This document shows positions 16,861-26,768 of a stretch of 64,000 bases of DNA, piece by piece. Under the pieces are notes generated by a model. It did no database searches. It saw nothing but the letters and a program-made list of their open reading frames with translations, and had not been told where the DNA came from. The translations under genes and the position numbers were made by a program. Location: contig CAVUGU010000012.1 in the NCBI GenBank assembly GCA_963741055.1, positions 3,493 to 67,492 on the forward strand, read 5' to 3'. Source of the DNA: Bog-756 sp963741055. GTDB taxonomy: Bacteria > Actinomycetota > Acidimicrobiia > Acidimicrobiales > RAAP-2. Every line of letters begins with the position of its first letter. Position 1 is the stretch's first letter.

Positions 16861-18379
16861 CTACGGCGTGACGCACCCGGCCGCGGCCCGCTCGGCAAGC
16901 CGCGGGTCGTCGAGGTAGGTGCGGAGCCGCACCCGCGCCGGCGGTAACTCCCGATAGACGAGGACGCCCTCACCCGGGACGATCCTGCGCAGGGCATCCG
17001 GCGGGGCGAGCCGGCGCACCGAGATCGAGCGGGTGGTGCTCGGCCCGCCACTGCCACCGGTGGTCGTGGAGCCGACCGCAACCTCACCCTCGCCGATGAG
17101 GTGGCTCGCGTAATCGAGAGTCGACGGATCAGAGATGCCCGAGAGGAAGAGCTTCGCTCGGTGATTGTTCACGACCGTGGTTGCTCGCTGGCCGTAACGA
17201 GCAGTGAGCTGAGCGAGGTCGTGCCAGACGGTGACCAACTGGATGCCGTGTCCGGCAGCTGTCGACGCCAGCGCATCGAGATCCGGCAACGGCGCGATGT
17301 TGGCCGCTTCGTCGAGCACCACCAAGAGCGGCGGATCGAGAGGCTTCCCGCTGCGAGCGACCCGGTCGTAGACAGCTTCCAGCACCTCGCGGACCACCGA
17401 GGCGAAGAGCGGTGTGAGCCGGCGCTGATCGTGCGCGGGCGCGCACAGGTAGAGCGTGTGCGAGCCGCCGATCAGGTTGGCAGGGTTGATCGGCGCGGCC
17501 GCTCCGTCGTATCGGAGACTGGCGAACGGCTCGAGCACCGTCTCGATCGTGGTCATGATCGAGCTCCGCGTGCGGTCCTCCTTGCCGAAGCTGGAACGAG
17601 CGACGTCGACCGCCTCGGGGATTCCGCCACGGTCGAGCAGCTCGAGGACCTCTCCCTCCTCTCCGGTCGCGACCCAGCGGAGCACGTCGTCCATCCCGCA
17701 TCTACCGACTGCGGCCGCGAACAACAACGGCGCGAGCACCCGCGCCGCGGTCGCGTACCAGAAGTCGCCGTCGGTCATGGATCCGGAGGACGACTTCGCG
17801 ACGTCGGTCTAGCGCAGCCGCGGCACGGCGGGCTCCCGGCCAGGTACGCGACGCGGACAGCGGGGACCAGGATGCGGTGCCGAGTCCGGTTGCGGCGGTC
17901 GGGTCGTAAACCGCGACGGTGCCACGCGCACCGCGGTGCCCCATCGTGTGCTCGATGAGATCGGTCTTGACGCTCGTCGCAAGAACCGGCCCGTCCCACC
18001 GCAGGATCGCCGGCACCGCGAGGCCACTCGTCTTGAGCGACTGGGTCGGGCCGAAGACGATGAGCGACTGGCCACGCTCGGCTGCGAGCAGTCGCCGTCC
18101 GGCACGTCCGATCACCAGGCGCCCACGTGACCCGCCGCGCTCGCCCGTGCAGCCGAGGTCGTCGGCAACGGTGAGCCCGCGCACGTCGCGAGCGCGTGCC
18201 CACCGCGCCGGCCCCGAATGGGGTAGCACCCGACGCCCGGGAGGGGGAGGGGGCGGACGCCGGGTGCCGAACTGGAGGCCGCGCCACGTGCGGCCCGAAT
18301 CGTGCCGATCGGGACCGAGGAGGCCCGCGGCGGCGAATGCGGCGAGACCGGCCACCGCGGCGACGTGCGGAAAGCTCAC
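16861..18379 (-). CDS. TraG/VirD4-type coupling ATPase, frameshifted
   Basis: The upstream half (from ~18379) has one N-terminal hydrophobic segment (VAAVAGLAAFAAAGLL), a basic proline-rich stretch, and a Walker A-type loop FGPTQSLKTSG. A single indel near 17830-17870 moves the frame. The second half (MTDGDFWYATAARVLAPLLF onward) contains Walker B (LLVVLDEAANIAPLP), GHGIQLVTVWHDLAQL and the C-terminal TraM-recognition part (VVNNHRAKLFLSGISD). These are hexameric inner-membrane ATPases that bring DNA or protein to a type IV secretion channel. It is the last gene of the minus-strand T4SS cluster and overlaps the VirB4-like gene by 4 bases. Confidence 0.75.
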
Positions 18380-19791
18380 CCCTCACTCACCCCGGCGACC
18401 ACCTGGCTCGCACCACGTCGTCGAAGCGGGACCGGTAGACGTGCCCCGAGCGAATCTGCCCGCTCCATACCCAGCTCGGAGTTATCCACACCCACGAGGT
18501 CCTCATCCGGCGCCGGCGGCGGATCGGCCATGGCCTGGTCAGTGTCGGTCATCCATCGCTCGGAGATGGCCAGGTGGTGGTCGACCAGGAACGACCTCCG
18601 GCCCACTTTCCACAGGGCCATCCCGCGCCGGAGTTGGCTCACGAGCTCGGCCTCTGTCTCGGTGAGGCCGAGCTGCTCGCCGGCTCGCGCGACTTCGCCG
18701 GGGGACTGTGCGTAGATCACGCGGGTCTCGGAATCCCCGAGGAGGCCCTCCGCGAGGCTCACCTGCTCGGACCCCTCGCTCCCCACCGCCCGGAGGTCGG
18801 AGATCCGGTGCAACACCGCGATGTTCGCGACCCCGAGTGCGCGGGAAAGCTTCCAGGAGGTTTGCAGCCACCGCGCCACCCCGAGGTTGGAGAGGATCGC
18901 CCAGGCCTCGTCCACCACCAAGATGATCTGGTTCCGATGTTGCGCCCGTACCGCGCTCTGCAACCACGCCGACGCGCATGCCATGAGTACGCCGAGTGCG
19001 GGCGAGTGGTAGACCGCGGCGAGGTCGAGGACGACGAGTGGTCCGTCGAGACGCAGCCCGGGCGTGGTCTGTCCGTCGAACATGCCGCAGAGGTCGCCGT
19101 GGACCAGTCGGCGGAGCTCGAGAGCCACGTCGCGACCGTCCTCCATGAGCGCGGGCCGGGTCGTCCGTAAGGCGAGCGACGCGTCGGCGGCGGGGTCGAG
19201 CAGCGCGTCGACCACTTGGGGAAGGGTCGGTGCAGGCAACTCCGCGACGCGGGCACGCGCGGCGGCCTCCGCGAGCGCCGCGTCGATCGCAGCACGCTCC
19301 CGCGGCAACAGCTCACGACCGAGGCATGCCACCGCGAGCGACGAGGTGAGGCCGATGCGGCGACGGGCGGCGTCGTCAACGTCGTCAACGTCGCCGGTGT
19401 CGAGCGGGTTGAGCCGCACCGCACCGCCGGGACGCAAGGCGACCGGCACCACATCCCACGCCCTGGCGAGAGCGCCGTACTCGCCTTTCGGGTCGACCAC
19501 CCAGGCGCGGCGACCGAAGACCGCCTGACGCCAGAGGTAGGACTTGACGAAAGAACTCTTGCCACGTCCGATCTGGCCAAGCACCACCATGTTCGGGTTG
19601 GTGACGATGCCTTTCCGGTAGAGGACGAAGGGGTCGTAGACGAACGAGCCACCGAGCACGTCGCGGCCGACCAGCACGCCCTCGTGACCGAGGCCGGCTT
19701 CGCTCACCAACGGGTAGGCCGCACAGAGGTGGCGGGTGGTCGACACATGGGCCGGCACCGCCGGCATCGGCCCCCGCGTGAGAAAGCTCAC
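18376..19791 (-). CDS. VirB4/TraC-like conjugation ATPase
   Basis: About 471 residues. I use the GTG at 19791, which overlaps the upstream stop as GTGA; a longer frame to 19902 has no support. Walker A is GQIGRGKSSFVKSY (~residue 80), VDPKGEYGAL follows, and Walker B is IILVVDEAWAIL, then QTSWKLSRALGVANIAVLH, a pattern typical of VirB4-type secretion ATPases. It powers pilus/channel assembly or substrate transfer at the inner membrane. It is one of five linked, overlapping genes on this strand, so co-expression is very likely. Confidence 0.85.
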   Translation of the reverse strand: MSFLTRGPMPAVPAHVSTTRHLCAAYPLVSEAGLGHEGVLVGRDVLGGSFVYDPFVLYRKGIVTNPNMVVLGQIGRGKSSFVKSYLWRQAVFGRRAWVVDPKGEYGALARAWDVVPVALRPGGAVRLNPLDTGDVDDVDDAARRRIGLTSSLAVACLGRELLPRERAAIDAALAEAAARARVAELPAPTLPQVVDALLDPAADASLALRTTRPALMEDGRDVALELRRLVHGDLCGMFDGQTTPGLRLDGPLVVLDLAAVYHSPALGVLMACASAWLQSAVRAQHRNQIILVVDEAWAILSNLGVARWLQTSWKLSRALGVANIAVLHRISDLRAVGSEGSEQVSLAEGLLGDSETRVIYAQSPGEVARAGEQLGLTETEAELVSQLRRGMALWKVGRRSFLVDHHLAISERWMTDTDQAMADPPPAPDEDLVGVDNSELGMERADSLGARLPVPLRRRGASQVVAGVSEG

Positions 19792-21308
19792 GACAGCCCG
19801 CGTCCGACCGGCAGCGTGCAGGCGAAGGCGAGGTCCTGCTCGCCGTAGAGGAGACGGAGCTCGAGGCGTGCCTGACCCGCCGCCTGCTCCAGCGCGCCGC
19901 ACGAGTCGGTGAGGTCGTCGCGGGTATCCGCGGTCACCCGCACGTACCCGGTGAAGCGCATCTGTGCGTGCCCGTCGGCAAGCTCGCCGTCGCGCGCCTC
20001 CACGCTTTCGCGCTCACGATGGTGGCGCGCGGTGGTGAGGAAGCCGCCCCGTCGCCGCAGCTCGTGGTCCGCCAGGTCGGCGGTGCGCGCCTGAGCGACC
20101 TGACGCGCCGCTCGGTTGGGTGGGACCGGTTCCATGACGAGCGAGATCGACCGTCGGAGGGGTGTGAAGAGGAGCGGGCCCAGGAAGTCGGGATCGACGT
20201 CGACCCGCGGCCACTCGGCGATCCAGTAGGTCGCGTGCCAGGTGGCGTCGACGTGGACGGCTTCCCACGCCGGCTCGACCGCCATCGGCCAGGGCCAGCA
20301 GGGCCGGTGCACAGCACCACCCCGATCGCTGGTCCGGCGGTGTGCGTCGGCGAGGACCCGCGAGAGAGCGGCCGGACCGAGCACGCCATCGACACCCACG
20401 TCGGCACCCTCCAGCGCCCGATGGAACGAGACCAGCTCGCGGGCGAGCACAGTGCCCGCACCGCCGGTGCCCCCGCCTGCGGCTCGGATCGCCCGGGCCG
20501 AGCGGGCGGTGTGGACGCTCAACCCGAGCAGCACTGCGTGACGTCTCGTAATCGGCGACGACTCGGCGACCAGCTCGCGATACGAACGTCCCGCGGACGC
20601 GTCCGGGCCGAGCACCGCATGGGCGTCGACGTACTCGCGCACCGCGCTGCCGTCGTCAGGAGTGCACGACTCGACCCACTGGACGCGATGGATCTCGGAA
20701 CCCTCGCGTGCCAGCGTGGAGAGCACCCGTGCCCACGCCGCGATGCGTGAGTCCTGGTCGGCACCGCTCAACAGGGCGAAGTTGTGACCCCGCACCGCCA
20801 TCACCGCGGTCATCGTGCGCGAGGGACGGTCGATCACGACACCGATGTCGTCGTCCCCAGCTCCCCGCGGGGGAGGAACTGCGACGATCTCCATGCCGTC
20901 GAAGACCCCCCGTCGGCCGGTCGCACGTAGCCGGTCGGGCACCCGAGGCCACACCTTCGGTGCCGGATCTGGCGACAGTGCGTCGACGGCGCGGTGGCCG
21001 AGTCGTGGTGCCCGGGCGCCCTGACGCCGGCCGCCGTTCGAACCCGACCAGAGCCACCGCACGACGAGGGGCAGCCACTGCTCACCGGTCCGACCCTGGA
21101 TCGGCCAGAACGCAACGGCAACGCCGACCGCGGCGCACACCACTGCGAAGGCGACGCCGCTCGCCGACGCCTGGGAGCGGAGAGCCAGCACCCCGATCAC
21201 CAGACCGAGGGCGACCGCGGCGATCTGTCCACCGCGCCACCCGGCGATCACCCCGCGGCGCTCGAGCGGGGGGAAGCGGTAACGAGTCCGTTGCCGACGC
21301 TCAGCCAT
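19788..21308 (-). CDS. SCO6880-family membrane protein of actinobacterial T4SS
   Basis: 506 residues from the ATG at 21308, which overlaps the upstream stop by 8 bases; the longer frame to 21359 is rejected. Residues ~5-20 (RTRYRFPPLERRGVIAGW) and two adjacent membrane helices (GGQIAAVALGLVIGVLALR and AFAVVCAAVGVAVAFW) are diagnostic of the SCO6880 family. These proteins occur between TrbL-like and VirB4-like genes in Gram-positive conjugation modules. The large C-terminal part is cytoplasmic and lacks a Walker motif. It is thought to be a structural or assembly component; no enzymatic role is known. Confidence 0.85.
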   Translation of the reverse strand: MAERRQRTRYRFPPLERRGVIAGWRGGQIAAVALGLVIGVLALRSQASASGVAFAVVCAAVGVAVAFWPIQGRTGEQWLPLVVRWLWSGSNGGRRQGARAPRLGHRAVDALSPDPAPKVWPRVPDRLRATGRRGVFDGMEIVAVPPPRGAGDDDIGVVIDRPSRTMTAVMAVRGHNFALLSGADQDSRIAAWARVLSTLAREGSEIHRVQWVESCTPDDGSAVREYVDAHAVLGPDASAGRSYRELVAESSPITRRHAVLLGLSVHTARSARAIRAAGGGTGGAGTVLARELVSFHRALEGADVGVDGVLGPAALSRVLADAHRRTSDRGGAVHRPCWPWPMAVEPAWEAVHVDATWHATYWIAEWPRVDVDPDFLGPLLFTPLRRSISLVMEPVPPNRAARQVAQARTADLADHELRRRGGFLTTARHHRERESVEARDGELADGHAQMRFTGYVRVTADTRDDLTDSCGALEQAAGQARLELRLLYGEQDLAFACTLPVGRGLS

Positions 21309-22900
21309 CGTCCGGATCGGGCAATCGCGGAGTTTCGGCGGGCACACCCGGGTCGCCATCGGATGCAGGTGCCTTCGAGACGAGCTTCACGCCCAGACGA
21401 TCGCGACCGAGTGAGTCCGCCCAGAGCACACCGCTCTGCTTCGGCAGCGGTCTGAGACCGTCAGCGTTGTCGCCCTCGTCGCGACGACGCAGCGATTGGA
21501 GCGACTGCACCGACGCGGACGACTCCGACGACGCCAGATCATCCGCGCCCTCTCCGACCAGCGAACGACCCTGCCGTCGTCCAATGTCGTCCGGCCGGAA
21601 CGTCTCGGGGATCCGGCCGGCGGCCGCTGAAGGGGCCGGGTGGGGCTCCCACAAGGGAATGCCGGCTCCCGGTGGCGACATGGTGCCGACTCCGCGCACC
21701 TCCGCGGAAGACGCCCCGGCCAGCGGCGAGGACGGAGTGGACGACGTGCCCGCGCTCACAGCACCGCCGGAGCCCGGCAACCCCAACCCGGCCGATGCCG
21801 CCGTCGCCATCGAGTGCGCAGCGGCCGTGCGCATCGCGACCTGCGCGAGACCCCGGGCCGGTACGGCCGCCTGGTGCCCAGCCCGGCGACCGAGCCCCTC
21901 CAGATGACCGACTGCGCCGGCCTCCATGAACGGGATCAACCGGAACAAGGCCCACGGTGCGAACGCTGCGAGCAGCAACAATGCGGCGCCTCCCAACACC
22001 GCGGCGAACCCGCCACCGCCACCGCCACCGCCACCAGCGGCCGCGCCCCCACCTCCGGCAGCCGACCCTCCCGCCAGCGCTCCCGCCGCGAGGCTGAGCA
22101 CCGAGACGATCACGAACTTGCCGAGAACCAGCGCCGCCAGCGTGTCGACCAACCGCCGGCACCAGTGCGCGATGGCCGGCCAGGCGAGGCTGGCCAGCGC
22201 GAGCGGCAAGAACAGACACCGCCACGTACACCGCCGCCGACCGGATCAGCAGCTCGATCCACACCAGCACGGCCCCGATCACCACCACGATCCCGCCGAG
22301 GAACAACACGAACGCGGGCGTCCCGGATCCCGAACCGGAATCGAGGTCGGTCACCACCGATGCCATGAAGTTCCCGGTGTCGAGTCCCGCGCCGTGGGCG
22401 ACGGCCGCGCTCATCGAGTCGGTCACCGACAGCCCGATCTGCACCAGCTTCACCGCGATCGCGGTCAGCAAGATCGCCAACGGCACGTTCAAGAGCACCG
22501 AGCGCACCAGCATCGACGCGCTCTGCCGGTAGACCGACTGCAAGATCCCGAGGAGCAGGAGCGGCAGCACCACGACGCCGGCGAGCGCAGCCATCGTCTC
22601 GTAGTGCGCGGTGAACCACGACGCACCGAGGTCGATCGAGGTGGTCGCACCGAGCACCGCGCCGATCTGACCGAGCAGCCAGACGGCGCCGCTCGAGACC
22701 CAGCTCCCGATTGCATCGAGCACGGTGTTGGCACCGAACCCGACGACGCTCGAGGCGGCCTGCCCGACCGCACCCGACGCAGCCGCACCGGCGGCCGACG
22801 CGGCCGAACAGATCGGACCGAGCCCTGCGCTCGCCAGCGCGCTCGCCGCCGAGGGGCACGACGCGGCGGGAACCAGAGGGAGGCCGCTCACGACCCCCAC
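21301..22900 (-). CDS. TrbL/VirB6-like polytopic membrane protein of T4SS, frameshifted
   Basis: Starts at a GTG at 22900 one base after the upstream stop. The first ~230 residues contain several membrane helices (LAGVVVLPLLLLGIL, LLNVPLAILLTAIAVKLVQIGL, FVLFLGGIVVVIGAVLVWIELLI). An indel near 22205 shifts the frame, and the rest (PLALASLAWPAIAHWCRRLVDTL, VIVSVLSLAAGALAG, a poly-Gly run at ~22012-22035, LLLLAAFAPWALFRLIPFMEAG) continues to a long polar C-terminal tail ending LPDPDDG. Topology and position match the SCO6881/TrbL-type channel component. Total ~530 residues. Confidence 0.75.
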
Positions 22901-22901
22901 C

Positions 22902-23192
22902 TCAGTGAACGCCCCGCCCGGTGCTGAAGAAGAAGTTGACGATCGCGGGACCTGCGCCGATCAACAACGCAGCCAGTCCCGAGATGAGCACCGCTCGCCG
23001 CCCGACGAACGACTGGTGGTAGTTCTGCCCGTGCGAGCCGAGCGCCCACGCCGCGGCACCGATCAACAAACCGACCAAGGCAAAAGCGAGGGCCCACGCG
23101 CCGAGCCCGTTCATCAGATGCTGGAGGGTCTGGCCTCCCGGCAACGCATTCGGGTCCGGATTGAGACTCACGTCGACGAGGCGCACTGGCAT
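22902..23192 (-). CDS. Small two-helix membrane protein of T4SS module (DUF6112-like)
   Basis: About 96 residues from the ATG at 23192 (MPVRLVDVSLNPDPNALPGG). It has two hydrophobic helices (WALAFALVGLLIGAAAWALG and AVLISGLAALLIGAGPAIVNFFF) separated by the basic SHGQNYHQSFVGRR loop. This layout is like VirB2-type pilin/channel subunits and the DUF6112 family found first in actinobacterial conjugation operons. It is the first gene of the five-gene module. Family assignment is from memory of the motif and moderately sure. Confidence 0.7.
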   Translation of the reverse strand: MPVRLVDVSLNPDPNALPGGQTLQHLMNGLGAWALAFALVGLLIGAAAWALGSHGQNYHQSFVGRRAVLISGLAALLIGAGPAIVNFFFSTGRGVH

Positions 23193-23329
23193 GCGGGGCA
23201 CCCTACGGAGGCCCAAACGGCATTTCAATACTTTTCATGTGATTTCATGCCATCAGGCTCCCTCTCGATGCCGCCCAACGCCGCCGACATCCAAGAGGGG
23301 GGTCATTCACAGCCCTCGCGGGGGCCTGT

Positions 23330-23335
23330 CATAGT
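23330..23335 (+). promoter_or_regulatory. Leaderless -10 element for the histidine kinase
   Basis: CATAGT ends 6 bases before the GTG at 23342. The 149-base region between the divergent T4SS operon and this gene is locally A+T-rich at 23220-23255, with two TTTCATG repeats that may belong to the opposite promoter. Confidence 0.4.
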
Positions 23336-23341
23336 TAGGCA

Positions 23342-24581
23342 GTGCAGCCGTACGTGATCGGTTACATCGTGCTCGCTGCGGTGGGTGTTGTCGCCGTGTT
23401 CGTAGCCGCCCGATACGGCCGGAGATCAGGCCAGCGCAACCTCCAACAACGCCTCACCGCGCTCTCCAACCGTCTCGGGGTGACTCCCCCCGACGAGCAA
23501 GGTGTCGAGCCAGTTCTCAGCCACCTCGAGCAGGTCACCGGGGAGGCTGCGGAGGCGGTCACCGAGGCAAGCGCGGACGCAATAAGACTGAGAAGAGCCC
23601 TCGACACGCTCCCACAAGGTGTCATCGTCTGTGACGAAACCGGTGATGTCGCTTTCCGGAACGCACGAGCGGTCGGGCTGATGTCCAGCCGCCACGGCGA
23701 CGCCCTCGCCGCCCAGGCGGTGACCGAGCTCCTCGAGAACGCCTGGCAGGAGGGGTCCGCCCAGCGCACCCTCGACCTCTACGGGCCGCCCCGCCAGACC
23801 CTCACGGTGCGCACGAGGCTCATCGACGACGGACGGCGACCGCTCGGGGTGATCGCCATCATCGAGGACGTCTCGGAGCGCCGCCGCTTAGAGGAGATCC
23901 GCAGGGACTTCGTCGCCAACGTGAGCCACGAGCTGAAGACCCCGATCGGTGCCCTCGGGTCTGCTCGCCGAGACCCTCACCATCGAACCCGACGGCGCGG
24001 TCTCCATGCGCCTCGCCACCCGGATCCAGTCCGAGGCCTTCCGGGTGAGCCGGATCATCGACGACCTGCTCGACCTCTCCCGCATCGAGAGCGAAGAGGC
24101 CCCTCCGAGAGAGCCGATCGAGGTCAACCTGGTCATGGCCGAGGCAGTCGAGCGTGTCAGGAGCGCAGCGGAGCAGCGGCGGGTTACCATCGAGCTCGAT
24201 GAGCCCCATCCGCCCGTGCACGTGCTCGGCGACCGCCGCCAGCTGGTTTCCGCCATGCACAGCCTGCTCGAGAACGCCGTGACCTTCTCCTACGAGGACA
24301 GCACGGTCAGGGTTGCCGGCGCCCAGGACAACGGCGAGATCAAGCTCTCGGTCGTCGACGCCGGGGTCGGGATCCCCGCCCGCGACCTCGAGCGGATCTT
24401 CGAGCGTTTCTACCGGGTGGATCACGGCCGCAGCCGTGAGACGGGAGGGACCGGGCTCGGCCTCTCCATCGTCCGCCACGTCGCCAGCAACCACCAGGGC
24501 CGGGTCGAAGTCGACTCGCGCGAGGGGGAGGGGTCGACCTTCACCCTCGTCCTCCCCAGTCCCCCCGAGTACGCCGCCTGA
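23342..24581 (+). CDS. senX3: SenX3-like sensor histidine kinase, frameshifted
   Basis: About 412 residues with a GTG start. One N-terminal membrane helix (VIGYIVLAAVGVVAVFVAA), a PAS domain (~85-175; DTLPQGVIVCDETGDVAFRNARAV), the phospho-acceptor H-box ANVSHELKTP (His196), and, after an extra G near 23957, the rest of the dimerisation helix and ATPase domain: N box HSLLENAVTFS, G1 VVDAGVGIP, F box FERFYRVDHGR, G2 GGTGLGLSIV. The domain order matches SenX3, the actinobacterial phosphate-starvation kinase. It is followed after 2 bases by its response regulator. The pho assignment is by family and by partner, not by a demonstrated Pho box. Confidence 0.85.
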
Positions 24582-24583
24582 GT

Positions 24584-25390
24584 GTGATCAAGACGGACAT
24601 GAGCCCGACGGCGACGGAGCCCGAGAACAACACCGCCCATACCAAGGTGCTCCTGGCGGAGGACGACGAGTCCTTCGTCGACGCCCTCGTCGTCGGCCTG
24701 GCACGCGAGGGCTTCGACGTGGCGGTCGCCCGAGACGGCAACGAGGCGCTGCGCCTGTTCAACGTGGTCGAGCCCGACCTGGTGCTCCTCGACCTGATGC
24801 TCCCCCGGCTGTCCGGGATCGACGTCTGCCGCTCGATCCGGGCCCGCTCCGCGGTACCGATCATCATGGTCACCGCAAAGGGCACCGAGATCGACACCGT
24901 GGTCGGCCTCGAGGTCGGCGCCGACGACTACGTCGCGAAGCCCTACCGACTCCGCGAGCTGGTCGCCCGGATGCGGGCGGTGCTGCGGCGCACACCGCAG
25001 AACGACGTCGCCTCCCCCACGCTCCACAAAGGGGCCAACACGTCCGACGGCAGCTCGACCGACACCGAGCGTGCGGAGAGCAACGTCCTCGAAGCCGGCG
25101 GCATCCAGATCGACCCCGACCGCCACCTCGTCTTCATCCGCGGCAACGACGTCCATCTGCGGCGCAAGGAGTTCGAGCTCCTCAGCCTGCTGATGGAGAA
25201 CGCAGGTCGCCTGCTCACCCGCGACGTCCTCATCGACCGGGTGTGGGGGTCCGACTACTTCGGCGACACCAAGACGCTCGACGTGCACATCAAGCGCCTG
25301 CGCAGCCACGTCGAGGAGGACCCCTCCTCACCGAAGCTGATCACCACGATCCGTGGCGTCGGCTACCGGTTCGACACCCCCCGAGACTGA
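24584..25390 (+). CDS. regX3: RegX3-like OmpR/PhoB-family response regulator
   Basis: 268 residues from GTG 24584; ATG 24599 is also possible. The receiver domain has the acidic pair at E26-D28 (LLAEDDES), phospho-acceptor Asp70 (LVLLDLMLPRLSG), Thr/Lys signature positions (IIMVTAKG, DDYVAKPYRLREL) and a winged-helix effector domain (VHLRRKEFELLSLLMENAG, RVWGSDYFGDTKTLDVHIKRLRSHVEED, IRGVGYRFD). A longer than usual linker (~45 residues rich in Ser/Thr) joins the two. It is the cognate regulator of the kinase upstream and probably controls phosphate-responsive genes. Confidence 0.9.
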   Translation: MIKTDMSPTATEPENNTAHTKVLLAEDDESFVDALVVGLAREGFDVAVARDGNEALRLFNVVEPDLVLLDLMLPRLSGIDVCRSIRARSAVPIIMVTAKGTEIDTVVGLEVGADDYVAKPYRLRELVARMRAVLRRTPQNDVASPTLHKGANTSDGSSTDTERAESNVLEAGGIQIDPDRHLVFIRGNDVHLRRKEFELLSLLMENAGRLLTRDVLIDRVWGSDYFGDTKTLDVHIKRLRSHVEEDPSSPKLITTIRGVGYRFDTPRD

Positions 25391-25396
25391 CTCCGC

Positions 25397-25419
25397 GACC
25401 CCGGACCTCGCTCCGGGTC
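25397..25419. terminator. Hairpin between regX3 and serS ends
   Basis: GACCCCGGA (25397-25405) pairs with TCCGGGTC (25412-25419), with one bulged base and a six-base loop. It lies 7 bases after the regX3 stop in a convergent 62-base gap, so it may serve both genes. Confidence 0.45.
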
Positions 25420-25452
25420 TTCCAACCCGCGCCGCCCACCCCGCGCCGTGCC

Positions 25453-26742
25453 TTATGACCGGGGCTCGATGACCGTCCGTCCGCCCATGTACGGGGCGAG
25501 CACCTCGGGCAGCACCACCGTCCCGTCCTCTTTGTGCCCGGTCTCGACGAGCGCGGCCCAGATGCGCGCCCAGGCGAGGGCGGAGCCGTTGAGGGTGTGG
25601 ACGAACGCCGGGCTGCCCCCGCCTTCGGGTCGGTAGCGGATGTTGGCCCGCCGGGCCTGGTAGTCGGTGCACCAGCTCACCGAGGAGACCTCGAGCCACT
25701 GGTCGACGCCGGGCGCGTACACCTCGAGGTCGAAGGTGCGGCTGGCCGCGTTGCCGAGATCGCCCGTGCAGAGGTCGACCACCCGGTGCTGGAGACCGAG
25801 ATCGACCAGCAGCGACTCGGCGCGAGCGACCATCGACTCGTGCTCCGCCGGTGCCTGCTCCGGCGTGGTGTACGCGAAGAGCTCGACCTTGTCGAACTCG
25901 TGCACCCGCAGCAGTCCCCGGGTGTCGCGCCCGGCGGAGCCCGCTTCACGCCGGTAGCAGGCGGTGCCGGCGGTCAGGCGCATCGGGAGGTCGGACTCCT
26001 CGAGCACCTCGCCGCGCCACATCGAGGTGAGCGGCACCTCCGCGGTCGGAATGGCCCAGAGGTCGTCTCGCTCGACGTGGTAGGCGTCGTCGGCGAACTT
26101 GGGGAGGTGACCGGTGGAGGTCATCGTCTCGGTCAGGACGAGGGTCGGCGGCCGGATCTCCTCGTACTCCTCGACGTGACGGTCGAGCGCGAACGCCGAG
26201 AGCGCCCGGATGAGCCGCGCCCCGGCACCGCGGTAGAGCGGGAACATCGAGCCCGACAGCCGCGCGCCGCGCTCCATGTCGAGGATGCCGAGCTCGGAGC
26301 CGATCTCCCAGTGCGGGATGCGTTGTGCGTCGGTGTAGATCGGATCGGGAGGAGACCAGGTGCGCACGATGACGTTGCCCTCGGGAGGCTCACCGTCCGG
26401 GGCCTCCTCCGAGGGCAGGTTGGGGATGAGGAGGAGCGCCTCGCGCACCGCCTCCTGGGCGCGTTCGGCTGCCGCATGCAGGTCGCGCTCTTCGTCGCCG
26501 GCCAGCCGGCTCTCGGCCATGAGCTCCTCCGCACGGGCGTTGTCTCCCGCCTTTCGTGCCTGTCCGACCTCTCGGGAGAGCGCCTTCACTCTCGCCCGTA
26601 CTTCTTCGCGACGGCCGATCGCAGCCCGCGCTTCGGCGTCGAGACTCGCCAGGCGGTCGATTTCCGCGGGCTCGACGCCGCGCCGTGCAAGCGCCGATTT
26701 CACGGAACCGATGTCGTCTCTCACCAGCCGGATGTCGATCAT
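25453..26742 (-). CDS. serS: Seryl-tRNA synthetase
   Basis: 429 residues, the normal length. The N-terminal coiled-coil tRNA-binding arm (~30-105; REEVRARVKALSREVGQ) is followed by the class II core: motif 1 around RLIRALSAFALD, motif 2 YRREAGSAGRDTRGLLRVHEF region, and motif 3 NGSALAWARIWAALVE. SSVSWCTDYQARRANIRYR is the conserved serine/ATP-site block. It charges tRNA-Ser with serine in the cytoplasm. It shares a 26-base divergent promoter region with the ABC transporter operon. Confidence 0.97.
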   Translation of the reverse strand: MIDIRLVRDDIGSVKSALARRGVEPAEIDRLASLDAEARAAIGRREEVRARVKALSREVGQARKAGDNARAEELMAESRLAGDEERDLHAAAERAQEAVREALLLIPNLPSEEAPDGEPPEGNVIVRTWSPPDPIYTDAQRIPHWEIGSELGILDMERGARLSGSMFPLYRGAGARLIRALSAFALDRHVEEYEEIRPPTLVLTETMTSTGHLPKFADDAYHVERDDLWAIPTAEVPLTSMWRGEVLEESDLPMRLTAGTACYRREAGSAGRDTRGLLRVHEFDKVELFAYTTPEQAPAEHESMVARAESLLVDLGLQHRVVDLCTGDLGNAASRTFDLEVYAPGVDQWLEVSSVSWCTDYQARRANIRYRPEGGGSPAFVHTLNGSALAWARIWAALVETGHKEDGTVVLPEVLAPYMGGRTVIEPRS

Positions 26743-26751
26743 GCAGGCCCA

Positions 26752-26761
26752 ACGGTAGCGT
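26752..26761. promoter_or_regulatory. Divergent promoter with overlapping -10 boxes (serS / ABC operon)
   Basis: ACGGTAGCGT contains TAGCGT (26756-26761, plus strand), 7 bases before the GTG at 26769, and TACCGT (26757-26752, minus strand), 9 bases before the serS ATG at 26742. The two boxes share the central TA pair, so RNA polymerase may be able to open the same site in either direction. Both messages would be leaderless or nearly so. Confidence 0.5.
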
Positions 26762-26768
26762 GACCTCC

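Noticed and set aside
18376..19902. Longer start of the VirB4-like gene at 19902
   Set aside because: The extra residues are Arg/Pro-rich and overlap the SCO6880 gene; the GTGA overlap at 19791 is the natural start.
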